Source: an uncultured Aquimarina sp.
GTDB lineage: Bacteria > Bacteroidota > Bacteroidia > Flavobacteriales > Flavobacteriaceae
Length of the DNA stretch: 64,000 nucleotides
Assembly (NCBI GenBank): GCA_947500545.1
Contig: CANMSO010000001.1
Location: 744,001-808,000, forward strand
Reading direction: 5' to 3'
Under the pieces are notes generated by a model. The model was not told the DNA's origin, made no database searches, and was given only the letters and a program-made list of their open reading frames with translations. Of the stretch, positions 18,732 to 26,094 are shown piece by piece. The translations under genes were made by a program, and so were the position numbers. Every line of letters starts with the position of its first letter. Position 1 is the stretch's first letter.

Positions 18732-19868
18732 ATGGAAAGAATAACGAGATTAGTTAGTATTGCATTAGTTTCAATAGTATTCCTTTATTGTTCAGATAAC
18801 GATGATAATGCTCCTGATCCAGACCCAAATCCCAACCCCGTGGATGCCACAACAACATTAATTAGTACGCTCAGCGTTCCTTGGGAATTGATTTGGGGAC
18901 CAGATGATTTTCTATGGGTTGCAGAACGTAATGGAAAAATAAGTAGAATAAATCCCGACAGTGGTGAACAATTTGATGTTTTAACAATTAGTACTGTTGC
19001 CCAGGTGCAGGAAAGTGGATTGCTTGGTATGGTACTTCACCCAGATTTTGATACAAATCCTTTTGTATATGTGGTATATACCTATGATGGAGCTAGTGGG
19101 TTACTAGAACGATTAGTTAGATTCACCTATGAAAATAGTACATTATCAAATGAAACAACTCTAATTGATAATATTCCTGCAAACTCTGTTCATAATGGTT
19201 CTCGCCTTATTATCACGCCAGATTTGCATCTTTTTATGAGTACTGGTGATGCTGGAAACACAAACCTTTCGCAAGACACAAGTTCTCTTGGAGGTAAAAT
19301 TCTTAGACTAAACTTAGATGGTAGTATTCCCAATGATAACCCTATAACAGGAAGTTATATATACAGCTATGGGCATAGAAATCCACAAGGACTTACACTA
19401 CATCCTAATGGAAATTTATATAGTTCTGAGCACGGGCCAAGTTCTGATGATGAAATAAATCGCATTGTAGCAGGCGAAAATTATGGTTGGCCAGAAGTAA
19501 GAGGTGTCATAGATACTCCAAATGAAGAAGCATTTGCTGCAAGTACTAATGTTGTAGAATCTATTTTTAACTGGACTCCCACTATTGCCCCTTCTGATTT
19601 GGTGTACTATACAAGTGATCGAATTCCGGAATGGACCAATAAGCTAATCATGACCGTTTTAAAAGATCAAAGATTAATCGCGCTTACCCTAAATGGTGAT
19701 GGCACTGCTATTACAAATGAAGAAGTGTTTTTTGATGGTACTTTTGGTCGTTTACGTGATATAACTATTTCTCCTACCGGGCGTGTATTTATTGCTACAA
19801 ATGGAAATTCTTATGGGGATACGAGTAACACACATCGTATTATAGAAATTAATCGAATTGAACCTTAA
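18732..19868 (+). CDS. PQQ-dependent sugar (glucose/sorbosone) dehydrogenase lipoprotein
   Basis: The 378-residue protein has a lipobox FLYC, an Asp/Pro-rich linker (DPDPNPNP) and a six-bladed beta-propeller of the glucose/sorbosone dehydrogenase family. Typical motifs are the N-terminal VPWELIWGPDDFLWVAERNG, ESGLLGMVLHPDF, HNGSRLIITPDLHLFMSTGD, YSYGHRNPQGLTLHPNG, SEHGPSSDDEINRI and NYGWPEVRG. It would oxidise an aldose in the periplasm with PQQ. No PQQ biosynthesis genes are in the window, so the cofactor may be taken up. Confidence 0.88.
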   Translation: MERITRLVSIALVSIVFLYCSDNDDNAPDPDPNPNPVDATTTLISTLSVPWELIWGPDDFLWVAERNGKISRINPDSGEQFDVLTISTVAQVQESGLLGMVLHPDFDTNPFVYVVYTYDGASGLLERLVRFTYENSTLSNETTLIDNIPANSVHNGSRLIITPDLHLFMSTGDAGNTNLSQDTSSLGGKILRLNLDGSIPNDNPITGSYIYSYGHRNPQGLTLHPNGNLYSSEHGPSSDDEINRIVAGENYGWPEVRGVIDTPNEEAFAASTNVVESIFNWTPTIAPSDLVYYTSDRIPEWTNKLIMTVLKDQRLIALTLNGDGTAITNEEVFFDGTFGRLRDITISPTGRVFIATNGNSYGDTSNTHRIIEINRIEP

Positions 19869-19873
19869 TGTAG

Positions 19874-19916
19874 AAAACCAACAAAACGACTTGTTTTGAA
19901 ACAATATTGGTTTTTT
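19874..19916 (+). terminator. Terminator of the sugar dehydrogenase gene
   Basis: Outer arms AAAACCAA (19874-19881) and TTGGTTTT (19907-19914) enclose an inner CAAAAC/GTTTTG stem, and a run of six T follows TTGG. It lies six bases after the stop codon. Confidence 0.65.
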
Positions 19917-19942
19917 GTAACTTAGAAAAACTTATAAATTTG
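19914..19942 (+). promoter_or_regulatory. Strong-consensus promoter of the TIR gene
   Basis: TTTG at 19914-19917 and TAAATTTG at 19935-19942 are separated by 17 nt, an exact match to the Bacteroidota TTTG/TAnnTTTG pattern. Transcription would start near 19947, right at the following hairpin. Confidence 0.6.
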
Positions 19943-19945
19943 TTA

Positions 19946-19985
19946 AACCCCATGTTCAGTAATTTCTGAATATGGGGTTGTTTTT
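19946..19985 (+). terminator. Terminator-like stem-loop at the 5' end of the TIR mRNA
   Basis: Arms at 19946-19959 (AACCCCATGTTCAG) and 19966-19979 pair over 14 positions with one G-T pair, then GTTTTT follows. It lies downstream of the putative TIR promoter and 10 nt before the TIR start. It may be a second terminator for upstream transcripts, an attenuator, or a 5' stabilising hairpin. Confidence 0.6.
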
Positions 19986-19994
19986 CATTTAAGA

Positions 19995-20963
19995 ATGTTC
20001 AAAAAACATAATATGCAACATAATTTTTTTATAAGCCATTACAGTGGTGATCAAGATCTGGCAAAAATTATTGGAAATACGCTATCAAGAGTATCACTTG
20101 GGCAAATAAACCCATGGTTTTCTTCAGATAAATCATCTTCGGGGGGCTTGCTTCCCGGAAATATCTGGTTAAATGAGATAATAGAAAAACTTAACAAGAG
20201 TAAAGCGGTGGTGGTAATATTAACACCAAACAGTGTTGACAAGAAATGGTTGTATTATGAAAGCGGTATAGGTGAGGCAAATGAGGATTGCGAAGTAATT
20301 CCTGTATGTGTTGGTATTGGTTTTGATCAAATTAGTTTTCCCCTGGCTATGTATCAATGTTATCAATTGGCAGATTATGAAGCATTAAAACAATTTATCA
20401 ATAAGCTATTAAAGAAATTTGAAATACAATTTGATGAGGAAATGGCTAAACCTATTTTGGAGAAAGCAGTTTCTAGTATATCCAGTAAAAGTTGGGATGA
20501 TAAACCAATACAAAGTGAAGAAAAGAAGTCGAATACTGATTCATTAATCAATGATTTAAAACAACATATTGATAAAAGATTTATTGATTTGATGGACTAC
20601 AAATCTGGTGATAAAGAAAAAGATAATTCAAAACTTTATGGTACATATAGCATCCCTATAAAAGTTAGTTTTCCAGAATTTACAGGAACACATTATTTAG
20701 AAATTTATGCAACTGATACTGTTCAGCAAGTGTATGACAGGGTGTATTTTCTGTTAAAAGATCATGTAAAGCCATTTACATACATGCAGGACTGGATACT
20801 ACAAAATCCTCAATTAAAAATGAGGTTAGTTCTAAGAGAAATAGGTCGTTTTATTCCTGCTAAATACGTTTTTGCGCCTAATTTTGAGTGGGAAGCGATT
20901 AAATTAACAACACCTTATAGCGGTCTAGATAGTAATAACAATAGAGATGAATGGTATTCTTAA
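19995..20963 (+). CDS. TIR-domain protein with uncharacterised C-terminal domain
   Basis: Residues 8-150 form a TIR domain: FFISHYSGDQDLAKIIGNTL at strand A, then a loop with WFSSDKSSSGGLLPG, and ILTPNSVDKKWLYYESGIGEA, in which E89 sits where bacterial TIR NADases carry the catalytic Glu. A charged linker (about 165-210) leads to a C-terminal alpha/beta domain (LYGTYSIPIKVSFPEFTGTH to the end) that I do not recognise. MQHNFF at 20013 is an alternative start. An FRG-domain gene follows 145 bp downstream. TIR proteins of this kind often work as NAD-consuming effectors in antiphage defence; that role here is inference. Confidence 0.8.
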   Translation: MFKKHNMQHNFFISHYSGDQDLAKIIGNTLSRVSLGQINPWFSSDKSSSGGLLPGNIWLNEIIEKLNKSKAVVVILTPNSVDKKWLYYESGIGEANEDCEVIPVCVGIGFDQISFPLAMYQCYQLADYEALKQFINKLLKKFEIQFDEEMAKPILEKAVSSISSKSWDDKPIQSEEKKSNTDSLINDLKQHIDKRFIDLMDYKSGDKEKDNSKLYGTYSIPIKVSFPEFTGTHYLEIYATDTVQQVYDRVYFLLKDHVKPFTYMQDWILQNPQLKMRLVLREIGRFIPAKYVFAPNFEWEAIKLTTPYSGLDSNNNRDEWYS

Positions 20964-21108
20964 TTTTCCCAGGGATCTACACTACGATGACCTTTTAAAA
21001 CAGATAATATACTATATGGTTATGTGAGATTTTTCCGAATTTGATGTAAACTTAAGTAGTGTTGTATACACATATTCTTCAAAAAGTATATCTTTAAAAA
21101 AACTTTCT

Positions 21109-21777
21109 ATGGAGACTTTAGAAATAGAAAAATTTGAAGAGTTATTAGAAGCTTTTGAAAGTCAAAAAGCGGGGCAAAACTTCGTGTATCGTGGCGTTTC
21201 CAATATATCATACGATCTCATAACTTCGCTGGGGCGTTGTGAGTCTGCAATGGGAAAACCTATTGACCGTTTAGAGGCCAGGTTAATAAAATTATTTAAA
21301 GAATCATCTATTCCATATCTAGAACATAAACCCAATAATGAGCTAGAGTGGCTTGCAGTAGCACAGCACTATGGTTTACCAACCAGATTACTGGACTGGA
21401 GCTACAACCCCCTTGTGGCAACTTATTTTGCTGTAGAATCAAATCCCAATATAGATAGTGCTATATACATACTCTCTGGATGCTCTACAATACAAACACC
21501 AGATAAGACAAGTCCATACAAGCTAGATAGGGTTTATAAGTACCGGCCACCGTATATTTCTGCTAGAATCCAAAATCAAGCTGGATTATTTACGGTTCAT
21601 CATGAACCCGATACTCCTTTTGAGCATGATAAGCTAAAAAAAGTGCTTATTCCTATGCATTTGAAGTCGATTATTAAGAAAACTCTTTTTAAATACGGAG
21701 TAAATCAACGATTGTTATATCCAGGACTAGAAGGTGTTGCTAGAGATTTAAAATGGTTGGAAACAAAGATGTATTAA
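21109..21777 (+). CDS. FRG-domain protein
   Basis: The 222-residue protein is a stand-alone FRG domain. It has the name-giving motif as FVYRGVSN at 25-32 and the hallmark QHYGLPTRLLDWSYNPLVATYFA at 86-108. FRG domains have no established biochemical reaction but recur in mobile and defence-linked genes. No signal peptide or membrane segment is present. TATCTTTA at 21089-21096 is a near-consensus -7 element just upstream, so the gene may have its own promoter besides readthrough from the TIR gene. Confidence 0.82.
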   Translation: METLEIEKFEELLEAFESQKAGQNFVYRGVSNISYDLITSLGRCESAMGKPIDRLEARLIKLFKESSIPYLEHKPNNELEWLAVAQHYGLPTRLLDWSYNPLVATYFAVESNPNIDSAIYILSGCSTIQTPDKTSPYKLDRVYKYRPPYISARIQNQAGLFTVHHEPDTPFEHDKLKKVLIPMHLKSIIKKTLFKYGVNQRLLYPGLEGVARDLKWLETKMY

Positions 21778-21876
21778 GTGAATTGACATACTGGTATCTT
21801 TTGTGAATAAAAATTTATTTGGAAAAATTACGGGTTTTCCGTAGTTTTAGACTCCCCATTTTTAAACTGATGACTT

Positions 21877-22128
21877 ATGCACAAAATTACCCTTGAGCAA
21901 CAATTCAATGCTCGCCAACTTGATCTTAAATATAGCGATATCTGGAATCGCGGTATCCATCTATTTACCATAGATGATAAAAATCGAGACTTTCAGTATA
22001 GTATTTTTTATATAGACCTTTTATTCGCAGAGGTTATTTATAATAAGCTAACAGGAGATATTATTACAATCAAGAGTTTTAGTGACAAAGCTAAAATAAT
22101 GTATTACCTAAGAGAGGATTTTTCTTAA
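21877..22128 (+). CDS. Small hypothetical protein
   Basis: This 83-residue protein starts at ATG 21877, 99 bp after the FRG gene. It is soluble-looking, with many aromatic residues (FQYSIFYIDLLFAEVIYNKLTG) and no motif I recognise. A short inverted repeat (GGAAAA...TTTTCC, about 21820-21840) lies upstream. It may be a third member of the TIR/FRG locus or unrelated. Its size and even residue use support a real gene, but this is not certain. Confidence 0.5.
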   Translation: MHKITLEQQFNARQLDLKYSDIWNRGIHLFTIDDKNRDFQYSIFYIDLLFAEVIYNKLTGDIITIKSFSDKAKIMYYLREDFS

Positions 22129-22186
22129 TTAATGTTTTTTAAGGTAGATAAGACCAAGATTCTTTATAGCTTTTTATATTGAATAG

Positions 22187-23017
22187 TTACCTGCTGCGAT
22201 ACAGTATATTTAAAATTAATCCAGTAATGACTAATAATGTACCTAGAAGACCTAAGACGGGGTAAGAATCAGAAAACCAGAAAACTCCAGCTACCATGGT
22301 GAAAATTACTTCTACATATTTTAATGACACCACTTTATTTGTGGCTTGAGATTGAAAAGCTTTAGTCATAAACAATTGTCCAAAATATCCAAAAACCCCA
22401 AGACTTAATAATAGTATCCATTCTACTCCAACGGGCCTTGTCCAATTAAATATCGATAATAATCCTCCCACTGTCACAGATATCCACATGAAGTAATTTA
22501 CAATAACTACTGGATGATCTCTTTGTCCTATCTTATTAATTAGAACATATACTACACCACTAAAAAGTGCAGAAGCGAGAACCAATAACAATCCAAAAGA
22601 GTCAATATTGGGGTCGAATCCTTTAATCATCAATACTCCCCCAAATGCCATTAGAAAAAACAACCATTGTATTGGCTTAACACGTTCCCTAAGAAATATT
22701 ACGGCTAAAATTGTAGCAAAAATTGGTGATATATATCGCAATGATACTGCAGAACCTATAGGTAGATAGTTTACAGACATAAAAAATAAGCCCATAGAGG
22801 TTACACCTGCTAATCCGCGATAGATCAGTAGTTTTTTCTGATTACCAAGAATGGGGATTTTATGCCACATAAGGTAACTCATTGTGAAAAATAAAGAACC
22901 AAATGCCCTAAAAAAAACTAATTGTCCGCTGCCAAAATGGGATAAATACTTTACTATTAAGTTCATTGCTGTAAAGGAAACAGCACTTAGAAGCATGAAG
23001 TATATCGCTTTTTTCAT
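22187..23017 (-). CDS. EamA/DMT-family transporter
   Basis: A 276-residue membrane protein with ten predicted hydrophobic segments in two five-helix repeats, typical of the drug/metabolite transporter superfamily. Examples are the conserved FFRAFGSLFFTMSYLMW and LPIGSAVSLRYISPIFATIL segments. The substrate is unknown. It starts 26 nt after the hipA stop on the same strand, so it may be read through from the hipBA promoter. Confidence 0.85.
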   Translation of the reverse strand: MKKAIYFMLLSAVSFTAMNLIVKYLSHFGSGQLVFFRAFGSLFFTMSYLMWHKIPILGNQKKLLIYRGLAGVTSMGLFFMSVNYLPIGSAVSLRYISPIFATILAVIFLRERVKPIQWLFFLMAFGGVLMIKGFDPNIDSFGLLLVLASALFSGVVYVLINKIGQRDHPVVIVNYFMWISVTVGGLLSIFNWTRPVGVEWILLLSLGVFGYFGQLFMTKAFQSQATNKVVSLKYVEVIFTMVAGVFWFSDSYPVLGLLGTLLVITGLILNILYRSR

Positions 23018-23043
23018 TTAGTAATAGTTAAGAGCATAAATAA

Positions 23044-24330
23044 TTAGAGATTAAGTCTAAATGTTTTTGCTAACTGATTGGCTTGTTTCTCGGGTATTCC
23101 CGCTTTACTTGCATAATCATTCCAGTTTGCGATAACACTAGTTACTTGTTGTATGGCTTCTTTATGGTTTTTATAACTTATCTTCTCTCCTACCGTTATA
23201 AGATCTAACATAGTGAAATCATTCCTTTTACCATTTACAGACATTTGGTGCATATTAGTCCAAATCCCGGTTGGATTATAGGAATAGGTCACATCGTAGG
23301 CCGGAGAAAGTTTCCAAACACCTTGTTTATTCATTAAAAATGAGATATTCTTGGTATGATCATCTTGATTACGTGAAATAATATTAAACAGCATTCTTTT
23401 GTATAATTGTATAGCATCAGTATGTGATAATCTAAGCTGGCGCATTATTTGAAACGCATCTTCGTAGGAGTACGATCCTGGAGATTTATAATCAAAATGT
23501 GCAAGAGAACATAGGGTCTGCATATGAATCTTTTCACTATTCATCCTGCGATCAAATCGTTTAGTCATGAAATGTGCACGATCATGTTCTTCAAATAGCA
23601 GTGAATTTTCCATTTCTATTCCACAATCTATCGCCATTAGATAATATGCGTATTCAATTCTGCCATATCCCCTGGGATCGCCAAGAGAAGTGTCATTTAC
23701 ACCATCAAACTTAAAGATGTAATGTTCGAACCCCCTGGGAGCTTTAGATTGCCCTGATCTAATCTCATTAGTTATCGGGTTATATGCTATTATTGCTTTG
23801 GCTCGCTGCCCACCTGCAGAAGTACCTACCTTAATCAATTCATTAAGATGTTCTGTATCTGTAAGATTAAGTTGTAGTTTATCTCGTGTATTAAGGATTT
23901 TTTCTGCCAATTGTGCAAGTTTATCCACCTCGAGACTAGTGGTTTGGGCCTTTCCGATGTTTTTTGCTGGTTGAAACTCTAATGCGCCCATTCCTCTAAC
24001 GCCTATATAACATAAACGATCTAAGGGAGTAAATTGAGATTTAGGGATATTGTTAAGTACTAACCATTGATCGATAAGGCGATTACCAAAATCATCAGGT
24101 AACACATCAGAGAGCATTCCCGGCAATCCTTTGTATGTGTCTTCATTCAAATTTGGAAAACTATAAATTTTTCGTGATGATGAATGTATTGGCATGTGTA
24201 TTGGAGAAACATCCAGGTTTTTGTTTAAAAACGATGGAAAAAATTCAAAAGACGCAAAGTTCTTTTGATTATCCCAACTTAATGCCCCTAACTCTTCACC
24301 CCAAAGTGTAATTTTAATTACATCTACCAT
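23044..24330 (-). CDS. hipA: HipA-family serine/threonine kinase toxin
   Basis: The 428-residue protein matches full-length HipA. The N-terminal HipA-N1 domain ends near PNLNEDTYKGLPGMLSDVLPDDFG. The kinase core has the glycine-rich loop GTSAGGQRAKA, the catalytic motif SRNQDDHTKN and the metal-binding Asp in LSPAYDVTYS. It should phosphorylate a target such as a glutamyl-tRNA synthetase, which is the known activity of E. coli HipA; the target here is unproven. The start overlaps hipB by 7 bp, the usual coupling of a toxin to its antitoxin. Confidence 0.9.
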   Translation of the reverse strand: MVDVIKITLWGEELGALSWDNQKNFASFEFFPSFLNKNLDVSPIHMPIHSSSRKIYSFPNLNEDTYKGLPGMLSDVLPDDFGNRLIDQWLVLNNIPKSQFTPLDRLCYIGVRGMGALEFQPAKNIGKAQTTSLEVDKLAQLAEKILNTRDKLQLNLTDTEHLNELIKVGTSAGGQRAKAIIAYNPITNEIRSGQSKAPRGFEHYIFKFDGVNDTSLGDPRGYGRIEYAYYLMAIDCGIEMENSLLFEEHDRAHFMTKRFDRRMNSEKIHMQTLCSLAHFDYKSPGSYSYEDAFQIMRQLRLSHTDAIQLYKRMLFNIISRNQDDHTKNISFLMNKQGVWKLSPAYDVTYSYNPTGIWTNMHQMSVNGKRNDFTMLDLITVGEKISYKNHKEAIQQVTSVIANWNDYASKAGIPEKQANQLAKTFRLNL

Positions 24331-24656
24331 AATGGCTCTTTGTTTTGATTTTTAGAAGAACTTCTTGAAGCTCTCTCCCGTTCTTTCCCTTTTAATTTAA
24401 GAAGTTCTATTGGACTAATACCTGGATCAGGAAGTAGTGCACTTAAAACGTTTAAATCTCCAAATGCCCTTAGTATTTGAATGAATGTCATTAATGTACT
24501 TGGTTTTCCGGATTCAAAATTCTTAATTGTTTGCACGTGAACTCCTGCGCGTTTAGAGAGTTCTTCTTGTGTAATATTAAGATTAAGACGTTGTTGCTTT
24601 ACCCTTTGAGTGATCTCTAAAAGGACTTGATCGTCTGAAAGGCTATTTAAATCCAT
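24324..24656 (-). CDS. hipB: HipB-like XRE-family antitoxin/regulator
   Basis: A 110-residue DNA-binding protein with an XRE helix-turn-helix (NITQEELSKRAGVHVQTIKN, about 29-48). The tail (KGKERERASRSSSKNQNKEP) is basic and flexible, possibly the part that contacts HipA. It is first in a two-gene operon with hipA. Palindromes of the form TATAC-N9-GTATA lie just upstream and are likely its operators, which would give the usual autorepression. Confidence 0.88.
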   Translation of the reverse strand: MDLNSLSDDQVLLEITQRVKQQRLNLNITQEELSKRAGVHVQTIKNFESGKPSTLMTFIQILRAFGDLNVLSALLPDPGISPIELLKLKGKERERASRSSSKNQNKEPLW

Positions 24657-24686
24657 AACAAATAATTTAGATTATGTATAGATTAA

Positions 24687-24705
24687 TATACTTTATTAAA
24701 GTATA
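24687..24705. promoter_or_regulatory. Putative HipB operator 1
   Basis: A perfect 19-bp palindrome, TATACTTTA-T-TAAAGTATA, centred 40 bp upstream of the hipB start. E. coli HipB binds TATCC-N8-GGATA, so a TATAC-N9-GTATA site of like size and place is a good candidate operator. Confidence 0.55.
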
Positions 24706-24762
24706 ACGATTTTAAAATATAGTATAGTATATATTAAAATTAAATTATACACAAAGTTAACA

Positions 24763-24794
24763 AAGTATATCTAAATATACTTAATTTAAGTATA
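24763..24794. promoter_or_regulatory. Putative HipB operator 2 and overlapping inverted repeat
   Basis: A second perfect palindrome, TATACTTAA-T-TTAAGTATA at 24776-24794, shares the TATAC-N9-GTATA form of operator 1. AAGTATA at 24763-24769 and TATACTT at 24776-24782 form an overlapping inverted repeat. Confidence 0.5.
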
Positions 24795-25113
24795 ATTATT
24801 TTAATATATATATAAATATACTTTATATAATTTGTTAATCATTTTTTGATACAGATTGAAACTGAATAAGAAGATTATAGTAATATACATCTGTATTCTT
24901 AGTAAGATTAATGATGAAGTTTTAATTAATATAATAAAACATAAATAACTATATATCAATATTTTATACAATAAATTTAAATCAAAAGAAATACCATCTA
25001 ATACTTTCAACGCCCACATATTTAACTTAATCTTACCCGAGTTCTTTGGCATGATAATAGCATGATTATAAATTTATTTATTACTTTAGTTTTTTTAACT
25101 CCCAACTCAACTT

Positions 25114-26079
25114 ATGAAAAAGCCGGTTTTCCTACTACTGCTTTTTTTAGTACAAATAGTTTGTTCTCAGACATATACTGTACTAGACTCTGTTCGAAAT
25201 GAGCCTATATCTTATGCTACGATTTCATTTGGTAATGGAAACGGTACATTTGCCGATGCTGATGGTAATTTTAGGTTCTCCAAAAAATGGTACCCAGATA
25301 TCGATTCCCTGTATGTTTCTGCTCTAGGACATAAAGAATTAGTATTATCCACTCAAACACTGCCTGAGAAAATATTACTTGTAGAAGATATTGCAGAACT
25401 TGTAGAAGTATATATTACAGCAGAAAAGAAGAGAAAGTATAAAACTAAGCGGATAACTCCCGAAATTCATAACGATTATTTCAGATGCTGGCTTCCTACT
25501 GTAGAATCCGAAATAGCTGTTTTTTTTTCTAAGAATTCTGAAAAGTCTACCAAGGTAGCTGCTGTTTATTTGCCGGTGAAAGTAGAGTCTTCAAACCGAA
25601 ACTCGTCTAAAGGCCAATCTTTCTCTACATTATTTAAAATGCAGTTTTACGGTAATGATAGAGGTTTCCCTGGAAAAAGATTGCCTTATGAAGATATCAT
25701 TTTTACTGTAAATAATACTGATAAATCTAATTTTGAACTTGATGTTTCTGAGTATAGGGTCTATATCCCTAAAGAAGGGATTTTTGTTTCTATTCAAGTA
25801 TTGGGATATGCAGATAAAGAAGGGAAATTGCAGCAGGCCAAAAAATATCATGAAGTAGAAACCAGAAAAGGTATCGTAAAAGTTTCTACTACTTTCAGAC
25901 CATTGCTTCCGTTTACTAATAAGATTAGCGGTAACAAAACATTTACACGAAGAGTTTTTTTTAAGAATCGTTCTTGGCAACGTTTTGATGCAGAATACAG
26001 TGAAAACAACAATCTGATCAAAAACAATGATACAAATTATGGTATGGGCCTAAAACTTCATTTATACGAAGAAGAATAG
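25114..26079 (+). CDS. Carboxypeptidase-regulatory-like domain protein, exported
   Basis: The 321-residue protein has a signal peptide (MKKPVFLLLLFLVQIVCSQ) and an N-terminal CarboxypepD_reg-like beta-sandwich (about 20-100: PISYATISFGNGNGTFADADGNFRF, the usual YAT and GT-x-x-D-x-x-G-x-F pattern). The rest is a beta-rich region that I do not recognise. Such proteins are common in Bacteroidota envelopes, without a single role. Terminal LHLYEEE shows no T9SS sorting domain, so it is probably periplasmic or outer-membrane associated. Confidence 0.7.
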   Translation: MKKPVFLLLLFLVQIVCSQTYTVLDSVRNEPISYATISFGNGNGTFADADGNFRFSKKWYPDIDSLYVSALGHKELVLSTQTLPEKILLVEDIAELVEVYITAEKKRKYKTKRITPEIHNDYFRCWLPTVESEIAVFFSKNSEKSTKVAAVYLPVKVESSNRNSSKGQSFSTLFKMQFYGNDRGFPGKRLPYEDIIFTVNNTDKSNFELDVSEYRVYIPKEGIFVSIQVLGYADKEGKLQQAKKYHEVETRKGIVKVSTTFRPLLPFTNKISGNKTFTRRVFFKNRSWQRFDAEYSENNNLIKNNDTNYGMGLKLHLYEEE

Positions 26080-26094
26080 TTCTTAAAGTAAAAA

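Larger units (their letters stand above)
24657..25113. other. Very AT-rich intergenic region with repeated TATAC/GTATA palindromes
   Basis: About 457 bp between hipB and the divergent surface-protein gene. It is composed mostly of A and T and includes several copies of TATAC and GTATA half-sites. A minus-strand frame of 83 codons at 24801-25052 is rejected as low-complexity. It probably holds promoters for both sides. Confidence 0.55.

Noticed and set aside
18499..21085. Similar words (GATGTAAAC and TATTCTTCAAAA) near 18.5 kb and 21.05-21.08 kb
   Set aside because: The words differ in spacing by about 17 nt and are short and AT-rich, so chance is likely. A genome-wide count would decide.
24801..25052. 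83-codon minus-strand frame in the AT-rich region upstream of hipB
   Set aside because: Composition is dominated by I, L, K, Y and S from AT-rich DNA, without a motif or conserved neighbour.
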